Positions 1-11,610 of a DNA stretch of 64,000 nt are shown in pieces. The stretch lies in assembly GCF_000003855.2 (NCBI RefSeq), contig NW_003101677.1, forward strand, positions 2,546,573-2,610,572. Reading direction: 5' to 3'. Below the pieces are notes generated by a model that did no database searches, was not told the origin of the DNA, and worked only from the letters and a program-made list of their open reading frames with translations. The stretch is from Blastomyces gilchristii SLH14081 (Eukaryota > Ascomycota > Eurotiomycetes > Onygenales > Ajellomycetaceae). The translations under genes were made by a program, and so were the position numbers. Position 1 is the stretch's first letter. Every line of letters starts with the position of its first letter.

Positions 1-890
1 TTTATTGTTTCCCCCCTAAAATCAGTTTGATTTGCTGCTGATCTTCCGTCAATTAGTTAAGGGGTACATTTGACATCTCGCACGGCGGGCGTCGGCAAAT
101 GCGGATCTTGGAAAAAATAGTATTAGCATTGGCTTCGGGGAGATATCCCACTCGAGAGCAGAAAGAGAAACAGCTCCCACAGTATAGACAGATACGACAG
201 TGTAAAAATAACCTGACTAAGTATGAATGAATGGGATGAGCTTCCCGACATGCGCACAAGCTTGTTCAGAGGAAGAAGAAGCCTCATCCGGTAAACCCTT
301 CCAGCAAGGATGGAAGAAAATGTTCTTGTTGGAAGGGTTAACAGAGAGTTAAGCAGATGATAGATAACGTTTGCAAACACAAATCATCATAGAACATCAC
401 ATAACATCATATTGTCCCGCCATATATCATATTTTGCACAGAGACTATAAAATAGCGTGAACAGAGAGGTTGAGGATTACGTTGTGAGAGGCGTTCGGCC
501 GCGGCAAGAAACGTCATGAGCTGCAGCCCCAGCAACCCCAAAGCGGCCACACAAACGCCAGCCCGCAACCAGCCCGCAAACCCGTCGATCCCACCGTCAC
601 GCGCCGAGATATCTCCAGACCCAACTCCAACCCCAAGCCTCACTTCCTCACGTCCGTCCTCCTCAGGACCTCGCACGGCAACATCGCGAACCCCCCGCGA
701 ACCCCACGAACCCCGCGAATAGCCACACCTTGAAGCAAGCTGTTGCACCGCGAGCTATCTATAATTATTATAATTATATGACTGATGCTCTTCCCATGCC
801 CCATTTGAAAACTGATGCCTCCCCCCCGCGACCTAAGTTCTCACTTGCCTCACTTTTAATTGCCCCCGTTTGGTCAATATCTTTGCGACC
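1..890. other. Upstream intergenic DNA, no supported gene
   Basis: No gene is convincing here. A 68-codon + strand frame at 516-722 is proline/serine/threonine-rich and arises from C-rich sequence ending in short CGAACCCC-type repeats. The longer minus-strand frame over the same bases lacks an ATG at its upstream end. Neither shows a domain or splice sites. The last 100 or so bases are presumably the promoter and 5' leader of the cyclophilin gene at 891. A short unannotated protein or the end of a gene outside the window cannot be excluded. Confidence 0.4.
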
Positions 891-2485
891 ATGAGCGTTA
901 TCTTGGAGACTTCTTTGGGTGATATTGTTATAGATCTTTTGGTCGACACCTCCCCCAAAGCTTGCGAAAAGTAAGTCCACTCTGGGAAATCCGCTCCTGT
1001 ACCCTTCACTATTCTGTGCTCTTCAATGTCCTCCTTCCTCCCCGCACCCCGCATGTTGTACAAATATGAAGCGACTGAAGGTGGAAACTAAGACATCCAA
1101 ACCGTTGCGGCCCAGTTTTTTGAAGCTATGCAAGGTGAAGTATTACAATTTCTCGCCCGTTTACAACGTCCAGAAGAATTTCTCCTTCCAGACCGGCGAC
1201 CCAATAGGCCCTAATTCTAAAGATAGCGATGGCGGGTCTTCCATCTGGGGCATCCTCGACGGGCCTTCGCGAAGAACATTTCCGATCGAGTTGCCGCCCA
1301 AAATGAAGCATACAGAACGTGGCACAGTTAGCATGGCTACGGTCCCTTCTACGAAAGACCCTGACGAGCGCCTTGCTGGCAGTCAGTTCATCATAACACT
1401 TGGAGATAATTTGGACTATCTGGATGGGAAAGCGGTTATATTCGGGAAGGTAGTGGAGGGATTCGATGTCTTGGAGAAAATAAACGATGCGTTCATTGAC
1501 GATAAGGGACGACCGCTTAAAGATATCCGAATTCGGCATACTGTGATCTTAGACGATCCGTTTGATGATCCCCCGGACCTTGTGGTACCCCCTGAAAGCC
1601 CGCTCCCTTCAAAAGCCCAACTGGCAACAGTAATGATTGCGGACGATGAAGAGTTGGACGAAAACATCGACGAAGAGGCGGTGGAAAAGCTACGGCGGGA
1701 GCGGGAGGCTCGGGCGCAGGCGTTGACCTTGGAAATGGTTGGGGATTTGCCGTTTGCTGAGGTCAAGCCACCAGAGAACGTTCTTTTCGTCTGCAAACTC
1801 AATCCTGTAACTCAAGGTGGTCACATTTTCTCCCCCTCATTTGTGATTGAGCGTACATACTAAGCTAACCGTAATAGACGAGGATCTTCACCTCATTTTT
1901 AGTCGCTTCGGACCAATTCTTTCCTGTGAAGTGATACGTGACAAGCGGACCGGTGATAGTCTGCAATACGCGTTTATCGAATTTGAGAACCAAAAGGACT
2001 GTGAACAGGCTTATTTTAAAATGCAAGGTGTTTTAATTGATGATCATAGAATCCATGTTGACTTCTCTCAAAGCGTGAGTTCCCTCTAGCTATGAGCCCC
2101 ACAACCTACCGTACGCGACAGCCAGTTAATTTCCATTTAGGTTTCGAAACTGTCGGACAGCTGGCGGAATGCAACAAATTCCAAACGAGCTAGCCAACGG
2201 GGTGGGTTTGGGGGGATATCCAGCCTAGAGAAGAGGCGGCAATACAGAGCTTCGGAGGCTCCTCGACGAGATGAATACGGGATGATATTTCATAAAGATG
2301 ATATGCGTAGGAAAGGAGATACTGAATCCTACAGGCGTTCACGGAGTCGAAGCCCATCCAGGCGACATAGGCATAGGAGCAGGTCTCCTCCGCGCCGCCG
2401 CTCTGGCGATGACAACGACGCGCTATACAGACGGAGTAAAGACTCATCGAGACACACGTATGAAAGTGGGAGGCATAGGCGGTGA
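891..2485 (+). CDS. cyp6: Cyclophilin-type peptidyl-prolyl isomerase with RRM (PPIL4/Cyp6)
   Basis: Predicted exons are 891-970, 1116-1816, 1878-2074 and 2141-2485 (1323 nt, 440 residues). All introns are GT-AG, phases agree, and intron 2 has a CTAAC branch site. Residues 1-165 or so form a cyclophilin domain beginning [15 protein letters not shown], with the family's NFLKLCK, FQTGDP and [10 protein letters not shown] blocks. A linker rich in Asp/Glu and Arg follows. Then comes an RNA-recognition motif with RNP2 (VLFVCKLN) and RNP1 (QYAFIEFE), and a C-terminal Arg/Ser tail. This order is that of PPIL4/Cyp6, nuclear cyclophilins linked to spliceosomes; prolyl isomerisation is the known family activity. 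Length fits the family. The start is the first ATG giving the conserved N-terminus. Nothing suggests damage. Confidence 0.94.
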
Positions 2486-3079
2486 CAAAAATATGTACCC
2501 TTTAGATTTAATCCCCTATGTACGGAGTATAATAATAATATCTTCCCCTTAAATCGCAATTTTTGTTGGTCTCCATGAAGGAGTTCAGCCTCAGGAGTCA
2601 GGTTCATCATCCCCTGGATTGGTAGCCATTTTTGCGCCACCTGTGGTTGAACCGGCCGCCTGCCAAGCCGCCTGGGTCGCCTCCGAGGCTGCGACTGGCT
2701 GCGGCTCCTAGCAAAAGCCTCCATGTCTTAAAAGCGCGCTGCTCAGCCTCCAGCGCTATCGAATACAGAACAATTAATAATTTTCAATTTTGTTTCTCCC
2801 TCCGACGGATTGCCCTGACCCACTGACAAGGGACCCGATGCTTGTAGAATTTCCTTGTGCCCACTGACATCACACGCTATAAATACATACATTATTGTTT
2901 GGCGGGGTTTCAGCTAAGGCGTCCCGTTTGCTGTATCGAACGCCCGCTGGGCTTTATTTAAAATTCAACTTCATTCCCTCTTTTTCCCCGATTAAATCAA
3001 ACAATTAACTAACCAGCACTCGAAACCGTTATACCTTTTTCTCCGTATTTCCTATTTCCTTTTAGTATTTGCTGCAGCA
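2486..3079. other. Intergenic region between cyp6 and uap1
   Basis: About 590 bases with no supported gene. It should hold the cyp6 3' UTR and the uap1 promoter and leader. The last 130 bases are pyrimidine-rich, as is common upstream of fungal starts. Short frames here are unremarkable. Confidence 0.6.
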
Positions 3080-4818
3080 ATGTCCACACTTGTGTCAAAT
3101 ATTAAGGACCACCTCCACATTGGTGCCAAGGAGGGTGCAGTTCTACCCCGCGAACCGTCACAAGACGAGATCGATTCTCTGAAACAAAAATATGACAAAG
3201 CCGGACAGGGACAAGTGTTTGCCTTCTTCGATGAGCTGAAATCGACAGAGAAGGCCCAACTTTTCGAGCAGCTCTCCAACTTCAACCCAAACCGCATTAA
3301 CGAGCTTGCCAACAAGGCGCTCAACCCCGCCGCGACCTCACAAGATGGCAAAGAAACCACTCTCGAACCTCTGCCGGAATCAGCGACAGCGTCCATGATC
3401 GATTCAGATACCGAGTCTCTACAACGATTCTACGCATCTGGCTTGCAATTGATTGCTGCCAACAAGGTGGCAGTTGTGCTCATGGCTGGCGGCCAGGGAA
3501 CTCGGCTGGGTAGCGCTGCTCCAAAGGGCTGCTTTGATATTGGGCTTCCAAGTAAAAAGTCACTTTTCCAGATACAAGCGGAGAGAATTGTGAAGCTGCA
3601 GAAGTTGGCTCGGGACTCATCGGGCAATAAACACGTGGTTATCCCCTGGTACGTGATGACCAGCGGGCCAACCCGACAACCAACCCAGTCATTTTTTGAG
3701 GAACATAATTTCTTTGGCCTGGAGAAGAAGAATGTTATAATCTTTGAGCAAGGCGTGCTACCCTGCATATCTAACGAGGGGAAAATATTAATGGAAAGCA
3801 AGTCAAAGGTATGCGCGCTTTTCTATGCTACTAGACGTCTATCCATGCTCCCCTTCATCTACTTTCTCGTCTTCTTATTGTTGTTGTTCTTCTAACTTAC
3901 ATACAATATCGAGCAATAGGTCGCGGTAGCACCTGATGGTAATGGCGGCATATACCAAGCGCTATTAACATGGGGCGTCCGAGCAGATATGAAAGATAGA
4001 GGCATCGAGCATATCCACGCGTACTGCGTCGACAATTGCCTCGTGAAGGTTGCCGATCCTGTATTCCTCGGCTTTGCGGCATCAAAGGGCGTTGACATCG
4101 CTACCAAAGTCGTTCGCAAGCGGAACGCCACCGAGTCCGTCGGCCTGATCCTTCTGAGGAACGGAAAACCAGATGTTGTGGAATACTCAGAAATAGACAA
4201 GGAGACTGCTGAAGCCAGGGATCCCAAACACCCTGACGTCCTCAAATTCCGCGCAGCGAATATCGTGAACCATTACTACTCGTTCCACTTCCTCGAGTCT
4301 ATCGAAACCTGGGCGCCCACCTTGCCACATCATGTTGCCCGCAAGAAGATCCCTTGCATCGATACTAAGACAGGCGAGGTCATAAAACCTGAGACGCCCA
4401 ATGGGATCAAACTAGAACAGTTTGTATTTGACGTATTCCCATTGCTGCCGCTTGAAAAATTTGCATCGATTGAGGTCAAGCGGGAAGATGAATTTTCGCC
4501 GTTGAAAAACGCTCGGGGCAAAGGGGAGGATGATCCTGATACCAGCAAGAGAGATATCATGCGCCAGGGTGCGCGGTGGATTCAAACTGCTGGTGGCATT
4601 GTCGAGACTGAATCGGAAGAAGCATCCGGCGTTGAGGTTTCCCCTTTGATAAGCTACGTAAGCAAATACACCCTACGTCCCTTTTTTCCCTTCTATTACA
4701 CAGCTGTCCTGGACAAACGCTGACTATATTCATGCAGGGTGGAGAAGGTTTGGGCTTCCTGAAGGGTAAAACCATCAAGGCGCCAGCGGTAATTGAAAGC
4801 GAGGCTGCGGGGACTTGA
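3080..4818 (+). CDS. uap1: UDP-N-acetylglucosamine pyrophosphorylase
   Basis: Predicted exons are 3080-3808, 3920-4657 and 4738-4818 (1548 nt, 515 residues); all boundaries are GT-AG and in phase. The enzyme family makes UDP-GlcNAc from UTP and GlcNAc-1-phosphate in the cytosol, the precursor for chitin, N-glycans and GPI anchors (yeast QRI1/UAP1). The nucleotide-binding signature is at about residues 135-150 ([11 protein letters not shown], then PKG). Further family blocks are PDGNGGIY just after intron 1 and [18 protein letters not shown] in exon 2. Exon 3 supplies [10 protein letters not shown] and a short tail. Length is as expected. The ATG at 3080 is the first one in frame and gives a normal N-terminus ([12 protein letters not shown]). 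No damage seen. Confidence 0.95.
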
Positions 4819-5917
4819 ACCCCACCCCGAAATTAAGCTCGGTAACAACAATCCTCGCTATGATATAATTTGTGAGAGTGGCATATTTCCATCAGTTTTC
4901 CATAAGTTTACCATTAGTCGGACGATTGGGAAGGATATCTGTTAGACATCCGGCGCGATTTTTTTTTTCCCTAAAAAAATAGGCTGTCACAGGGGGTACT
5001 ACACAAAGGGGATATGCTATATATTTATTCTAGCTACTAATAATTACCATCGCGCCCATGAAATATTTTGCAAGTAATAGTACATGTGCCCATCTCTGTG
5101 GTGATATCTCAAAGAAATAAAATGCTTGCACTAGCTCACTAGCTCCCATAGGCCTGGGCAAACGGGAAGATATTCACGCTAAACTCTTTTCGGCAAGGTC
5201 GGCAAGCTCCCATCAACAGATTTTCTCATTTCTGCTTCCCAGGCCTGACGACGGTCTTCTTGTCTCGAATCTGCAGGTCCATATCAAACAACCGTGTCTC
5301 TTTACACCCAGGAAGGATTTTTTTTCCCCGTGGCCTGGTGGGACCGGAGAGCAGAAGTGAGGGTTTAGATTGGTGTGCTGAGTTGTTAGTCCTTTCTTTT
5401 TCCTTTGTTCCTTTGCGAGATGCGAACGAACCCTGTTCTTGGGAATTTCTTCAAGAGTGCTCCCCTGCCGTGCATAGCTTGGGAAACGAGTATGTCATTG
5501 TGGTTCACCAGGCTAACAATATAGGATATTAAGTACGCCGGAACGGAGCCTCGAGTGACGTTTTTTTTCCTACTTTTCACAAGGAGCAAGAAATCATTTC
5601 GAACTGTGAGTCGCCTGTCGCCTGCACAAAAAAGCTGTAGTGTGTTTTCAAGACTTGCCCCCTTGCTTCTTCAATCTTTCCAAAGCTGCCAACTAGCATT
5701 CCCTCGAGTTCCCTTCCGCTTGCTTGCTGTTAGGCAGGCAGAAGGTTTACCAATCCGGCCCGAGAATATGCAGCCTGCGTTCTACCGGTTTTCCTTGCCC
5801 ACTTATATAGCCTGCCTTGCGGTCCACCTTGCGGTCCAATTTACTTAAAGCTGCGCCCATATCCGATAAAAAGAATTTCAGACTGATAATTTGAATAACG
5901 GCCAGAGATCCTTAAAG
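4819..5917. other. Long intergenic region between uap1 and the zinc-knuckle gene
   Basis: About 1.1 kb without a supported gene. It contains T-tracts and short open frames (90-97 codons at 5260-5532 and 5555-5848) with no recognisable domain or conserved-looking composition. It probably contains the uap1 3' UTR and the promoter of the downstream gene. A non-coding transcript cannot be judged from sequence. Confidence 0.5.
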
Positions 5918-7077
5918 ATGTCGTCATCGCGCCGCGCATGCTACAAATGTGGCAATATTGGCCATTATGCCGGTTAGTTGAGAAATAGCTAGAGCAAAAT
6001 CGATGGTTTGGTGAAGTTGAGAGCATTTGCTTATTGTAACGTATAGAGGTTTGCTCGTCCGCGGAGCGACTTTGCTATAACTGTAAGCTCTTTTCCCTTG
6101 CTATGCCATTTATCCTATCACCACTACTCCTCCTGGGGTCCTCTCCTATGTCTCAAAGACTAATCGATTTCTTCTCATAGGCAAACAACCCGGTAAGCCC
6201 CAACTTACGAACAATTGAATCGAAGTCGAAATTAGTCCTCATCTAACTAAACCGTCGGTTTAGGACATGAGTCGAATGGTTGCCCGCGACCTCGCACAAC
6301 AGAGAGTAAGGCGAACCCGCTCTTGCCCCAGTTTGGAAGCTATATTAACAACCCGTTCTCTCGCTACAGCGAAACAATGTTATCACTGCCAGGGTCTAGG
6401 GCATGTGCAAGCTGACTGCCCCACTCTGCGCATCAACGGAGGAGCCACGAGCGGCCGCTGCTACAACTGCAATCTACCCGGCCACTTAGCAGTAAATGCC
6501 CTTTCTTTTTTTCGCCTACTACACTTTGTCCTCCTTGTACGCTTGAATCGGCCTTGCTGACACTATTGTATAGCGAAACTGCCTGTCTGCTGGTATGCAA
6601 GGTGCCATGAGAGGTGCACCAGCTGTCCGCGGCGGCTTCAATCCTCCCTTCCGTGGAGGATTCATGGGGTATCCCAGAGCTGCTATGTGCTACAAATGTG
6701 GCGGCCCGAACCATTTTGCAAGGGATTGTCAGGCCCAAGCTATGAAATGCTACGCATGTGGAAAATTGGTGAGAGATCCCCCGCAAATCAACTGAGAAAT
6801 GCCCAATGAAATAGATCGACTCCAAAAGATATGTTTATCACTATCTAACAGTATGCAGGGTCATATCTCTCGTGATTGCACTGCTCCTAACGGCGGACCG
6901 CTGAGTTCCGCAGGCAAAGTTTGCTACAAATGCTCCCAGGCTGGCCATATCTCTCGTGATTGCCCGAACAACGCCACTGAAGTCGTCGCTTCTACTCCCG
7001 CAGAACCTGCTGCCGAGGCTGGGGTAGCGGATAACGTTGCTCCCGTTGCTCCCGCGCCTACAGCGGCGGTTGCTTAA
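5918..7077 (+). CDS. gis2: Seven-CCHC zinc-knuckle nucleic-acid-binding protein (Gis2/Byr3/CNBP type)
   Basis: Seven predicted exons: 5918-5972, 6047-6082, 6181-6192, 6264-6305, 6370-6491, 6574-6768 and 6859-7077 (681 nt, 226 residues). Every boundary is GT-AG and phases agree. Exon 3 is only 12 nt and exons 2 and 4 are 36 and 42 nt; the first knuckles are split across them, which confirms the joins. Seven CX2CX4HX4C knuckles are visible, starting CYKCGNIGH and ending CYKCSQAGHISRDC, with an RGG-like stretch (VRGGFNPPFRGGF) between knuckles 4 and 5 and an Ala/Pro tail. This is the architecture of yeast Gis2, fission yeast Byr3 and animal CNBP, which bind single-stranded nucleic acid and act in mRNA translation and stress granules. 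The paralogue identity (hence symbol) is inferred. Confidence 0.9.
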
Positions 7078-7691
7078 AGTCGATTTCTCTAAAACCCACC
7101 CGCATCCAACGAATCCATTAGGCTCATGTGACGGAACCCGTACCAACCACCACTATTCCTCTCTTTGTGTTCCCTTTGTATTTGGTCTAGCCGATTCGGT
7201 CCCCTATCGTTAAACTCGCTCCTGTTGTTTTTTTCATTTCTTTTTTTTTTTCCTGGAAAGATTTTGCACATATTATGTCTCCCGTGTCAGATTCTCCAGA
7301 CTGTGAAGTTGAGGTCTTTTATATATACTATATGCCAAGAAAAGAAGGTTTTCACGACAAAAAACCAAGGGAATTTCTACGATCTGGAATCCGGCAGCGG
7401 GCTTTATATGATAAACCCTCATGAAACGGCGTCAATTGGCTAACAAGGTTGGGGGACAAAAATTAGGGGGGATGTTGGGGAAGAGAAATTTTCAATCTAC
7501 TTTCTCTCCTCCCCCCGGGAAATTATTGGAAGGAATTCAAAAATTATTTCAGCAAGGCTAATGAAATGATGGACGAGAAAAAAAAATGTGGGACTTGGGT
7601 CTGTTTAATTATTTTCTATCAAGATTGTTTTGTGGGTTGTGGATTTATATAAATTGTCGGTAAACGGGAACCACCAACTCGCTTTTTTTGC

Positions 7692-7724
<33 letters not shown>

Positions 7725-8459
7725 CTTCAGTTTATTTTCTCCACCCACAAAACCAAAAAGGGTGGCTCTTGTCCCTCGTTCTATGGAATATGGCGCGGTC
7801 ATTTATTCTTTTCTAACATTTTATACTGTGGGTTTATCCTTATTAAAACGTCTAATTTCTCCTCCTGCATCTTGCGCGGTTCTTCTTCCTCTCTCTTTTC
7901 CCTTCCGCGAATTAATCTGAAAACGGGCCCAGCTGGTACTTTGCCTTCGTAAAAGCATACAGCCGCCAAATTTCCAGTGGTTGACATCAACCACAAATGG
8001 GGGAGGGAGGAAAAAAAAAAAGAAAAAAAGAAAAAGAGCTCGTGTGCATTGGACACTTTCATCAGTGCCTTGATAATTCTATGAATCAGCTTGAACTTTC
8101 TATTTCTCCGTATATATGCATGGAGACACAAAAAGAAACGATGTGAAATTGACAAGTGCCTTGTGTCAACCCGCTGTCTTCCGGGAAATGCTCGTGACTC
8201 CCCAGGTCTGTCCCGGCGTGCCCCCTTTACGCGCTCCCCTTCTTCTTCCCTCCCTTGCTCCCATCTTCTCTTGAAGTACATCTAGAAGCCATCTATATAT
8301 CTCCATCATTTTGCCGTTATATAGTAACTTTTCAAATCTCATTGCATTGTACGGGGCATATTTGCCCAAGTTATTTGAAATATTTCCCTCCCCCTTCCCC
8401 GTTCACCTTGTCCGTGGCTGTTAGTGGCTAGATAGTTAGCTGAGCTAGGAGGGAAAGTC
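7078..8459. other. Long intergenic region with homopolymer tracts
   Basis: About 1.4 kb with no supported gene. It holds a run of 29 T at 7694-7722, an A-rich tract around 8010-8037, and several pyrimidine-rich stretches. Frames in this span (for example 7799-8281 on the minus strand) are driven by low complexity and have no domain. It should include the gis2 3' UTR and the dmc1 promoter. Confidence 0.5.
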
Positions 8460-10216
8460 ATGCCTGCGTCAAATGCCAGTGATGAGTTTGATGATGTGAG
8501 AGAGGAACATTGACTCCTGGTGTTGTTCAGATGATGCTCTCGATGAGGCACTCAATTAAACCAAGGTCTAATCCGTTGTTTGACAGGATGTCTTCATCGT
8601 CGATATCGACGGCATCCAAGCTCACGGTTAGTTCTCTGCACTCCTGCCTCTCAATTCCAGCCATTTTCATTCCAGAACAGTAGAAACAGGTCAGCTAAAA
8701 GAGTCGCTCTGATCGTCGTTATGTGTAGGTGTTGGAGCTGCGGATATTACGAAACTGAAAGCAAACGGGTTTTATACTGTTGCTGTACGATAACTGGTCT
8801 TCAATCTCATTCACTGCCCTATCTTGCCTTTTGAGTTGATGATGCTATACCTCCTGCTACTGTCCTTTCACAGGGTATCAGGGGCATTTTGATAATTAGT
8901 CAATACTAACACTTAGCGCAATGGATATCGAACGATTGGCGGGATATATTATAGTCTGTCCATGGAGCCACAAGAAAGACGTTGCTGAAAATCAAGGGCT
9001 TCAGTGAAGTCAAGGTAGAGAAAATCAAGGAGGCTATTCAGAAATGCCAGGTATGGGTATCCCCACTCCAAAGCTGTTCGTTCGTCTAGTGGTTGCTGGG
9101 CTGGTGGGAGCATAAGGGAAACCCTTTTTAAACTGACCTAAGCATGCAATGCAGCCCTCAGCGTCTGGATTCATAACTGCAATGGAGCTTGGCCACCAGA
9201 GAAAGCGGGTCGTAAGGATTTCCACTGGAAGCAAACAATTCGACTCTATCTTGGCCGGGTGCGTTTAGCAAATGTCCCTGAACGTTGATGGTTCTCGAGT
9301 AGACGTTGACTTATCCTCTGTGCAGTGGATTTCAGAGCATGAGTATCAGTGAAGTCTACGGCGAGTTTCGTTGCGGCAAAACGCAACTCTCGCACACGAT
9401 GTCTGTCGTAGCCCAGCTTCCAAAGGACATGGGGGGCGCGGAAGGTAAAGTAGCCTATATCGATACCGAAGGCACATTCCGCCCTGAAAGAATTGCACAA
9501 ATCGCGGAGCGGTTTGGTGTTGACCCGGATTCCGCGCTGGAAAACATTGCGTATGCAAGAGCACTGAATAGCGAACACCAGCTGGAGCTTCTGAACACGC
9601 TGGCGAAAGAGTTTGCGGGTGGTGAGTACCGCTTGCTGATCATTGACAGCATCATGAACTGTTTTCGCGTCGATTACTGTGGGCGCGGGGAACTGGCGGA
9701 TCGACAGCAAAAGTTGAACCAGTTCCTAATGAAACTCGCGCACATGGCGGAAGGTGAGTATAGATGTGTCCATCCGCATATCCTGTGGACTGCTTGGCTC
9801 ACAAGTTGCGTTCTAGAATTCAACGTTTGCGTTTTGATGGTAAGTTGTGCGGAGGCTGGAGAGAGTTAACTCCGCTTGATATCTATGCTTATCCCTCCCC
9901 ACAGACAAATCAGGTACAAAGCGATCCTGGAGCAAGTGCCCTGTTCGCTGGTGCGGATGGACGCAAACCAGTTGGAGGGCATATCCTAGCACACGCTTCA
10001 ACCACTCGAGTCTTGCTTCGGAAAGGCCGAGGTGATGAAAGAGTTGCAAAGATTCAGGATTCTCCAGGTAAATAACTTGCCTTAAAAAAAATCAAAAACC
10101 AGGTCGGGTCGTGATATGTTCAAGTTTGTTCACTGAACTTGTCTTTAGATTGTCCGGAGCGCGAGGCCATTTACGTGATCACGAATGGAGGTATCAATGA
10201 TCCAGACAAGATGTAG
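8460..10216 (+). CDS. dmc1: Meiotic recombinase Dmc1
   Basis: Predicted exons: 8460-8495, 8587-8626, 8729-8784, 8955-9050, 9155-9258, 9326-9753, 9817-9839, 9905-10067 and 10149-10216 (1014 nt, 337 residues). Splice sites are GT-AG and phases agree; exon 7 is only 23 nt. The protein has the helix-hairpin-helix region ([23 protein letters not shown]), Walker [10 protein letters not shown], Walker B LLIIDS, the L1/L2 region with [11 protein letters not shown], and a C-terminus ending GGINDPDKM. These features, with [16 protein letters not shown], mark Dmc1 rather than Rad51. Dmc1 forms filaments on single-stranded DNA and drives inter-homologue strand exchange in meiosis, so an intact copy is compatible with sexual competence. 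The N-terminal exon join is the least certain part: intron 1 (8496-8586) contains a coding-like stretch reading DDALDEALN that may belong to another splice form. Confidence 0.93.
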
Positions 10217-10512
10217 GTTCGATGTTGCAAACAATGGCCAACTTTATTTACAATCAAGTTCGCGGTCTCGCGTGCTGCGGAGATTTCATGTTTTAAAAAT
10301 ATTTATATATATATGCGTCTTTGCTATTGACAGGGGGTTTTCATTATAGTACTTGTACCAAGGGAAGGATTAGCGGCGGTGCCAAGCTTTTTTCCCGTGT
10401 AAAATATCCTCTGAAGTTAATTTCAACGATTGAGCTACTACTGGCGACTCTAAAAAATTATCTAGAATCGAAAGCACAAAAACACTAGACGGGACATATT
10501 GACAATTACAAA
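10217..10512. other. dmc1-rrp7 intergenic region
   Basis: About 300 bases, AT-rich, with a TATATATA stretch near 10303-10312. No gene or clear motif beyond what would be expected of a 3' UTR plus a short promoter. Confidence 0.5.
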
Positions 10513-11610
10513 ATGGCACCCAAACTGGTCTTTCCGCTGAGTATATCAGGCTACTCAGTTCTTCCCATAGATCTCCCACCAATGCCTTCATTTCAAAGCT
10601 CTGCGACGCACTACATCTACCTCCGTCCACACGAACCCCGAGTCCCCGACGCAGACTCCGCCCGCTCGCTTTTCGTTGTAAATGTTCCAGTAACCGCCAC
10701 AGAAACGCATCTGCGACATTTATTTGGCGCTCAATTATCCTCCGGTCGAGTTGAGCGGGTTGAATTCCACGACACGGCCGTCAAAAAACCACCAACCATC
10801 ACCGTCACCCCCACCCCCGTCACCAACGCCAAGAAACGAAAACGCGATAGCACCGAAGAGTTACAAGTAGAGCTAGACACAATAGAGCTCCCACGAACAT
10901 GGGATCGTGAGCTGCATCCCAGCGGCGCACACGCCGTTGTCATCTTCGTCGACCCGTCCCAGCATGGAAGCCAGTCTCAAGGCGGCGAAAAGGGTGGCGA
11001 AAAATCGCACCAAGCTCGTCTGGGGCCAGGGCATAGATGACCGCCGGGTCCCCGCCCTAGGAATCCAGCGGGTACAAAAGCCCATAACAAACTACGATAT
11101 CCCGCACGCGCTGGAGCTGCTGCGCACCGTTAACAATTACATGAGTATATTTGGCAGGTTTGAGGAGGCGCGTGCGCGCGAGGCGGCGAAGGGCGCTGAG
11201 GTGCCTGATGACGATGGCTTTGTGACGGTTACGAGGGGGCCGAAGACTGATTCTGTAGCCAGGGAGGAGGAGATGAGGGCCTGGCGGAGAAGCATAAGGA
11301 GAAGACTAAGGGGCTGGAGGACTTTTATCGGTTCCAGACGCGGGAGAAGAGGAAGGAGAGGCAGACGGAGTTGTTGCGGAAGTTTGAGGAGGATAAGAGG
11401 AAGGTGGAAGATATGAGGCGGAGGAGGGGGAAGGTTAGGGTACGTTATATTTTCTCTCTTTGATTCTCTTTTATATACTCTGTTTCCCCTTTGATGTTCT
11501 TTTCTTTTTATGCGTGTGGATTTACGTGATGGGTGGCCCCTGGGATCTGGCCTTCTTTGATGTTTATCTACCTTTGATACGTGTGCTAATATTTTATACA
11601 GCCTGAGTAA
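10513..11610 (+). CDS. rrp7: Ribosomal RNA-processing protein 7 (Rrp7), reading frame broken twice
   Basis: Exon 1 runs 10513-11439 and a 9-nt exon 2 (11602-11610) encodes Pro-Glu-stop; the intron (11440-11601) is GT-AG with a GCTAAT branch site. The N-terminal part (residues 1-150) shows an RRM-like block (SLFVVNVPVTATETHLRHLF). The frame then shifts: near 10957-10960 an extra C moves the family sequence into the next frame (SMEASLKAAKRVAKNRTK, the WGQGIDDR block, LELLRTVNNYM, PDDDGFVTVTRG), and near 11279-11281 a missing base returns it to the first frame for the basic Rrp7 C-terminus (GLEDFYRFQTREKRKERQ). Rrp7 is a nucleolar 90S pre-ribosome factor for 18S rRNA maturation. Because the gene is essential in yeast and the rest is intact, sequencing errors are likelier than true decay. 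Confidence 0.85.

Noticed and set aside
516..722. 68-codon proline-rich frame as a small gene
   Set aside because: Low-complexity C-rich DNA produces it; no domain, no splice sites, and frames overlap on both strands.
7694..7722. T29 run as a terminator or retroposon tail
   Set aside because: No Pol III gene or retroelement body with TSD is adjacent; it is one of several homopolymers in this intergenic region.
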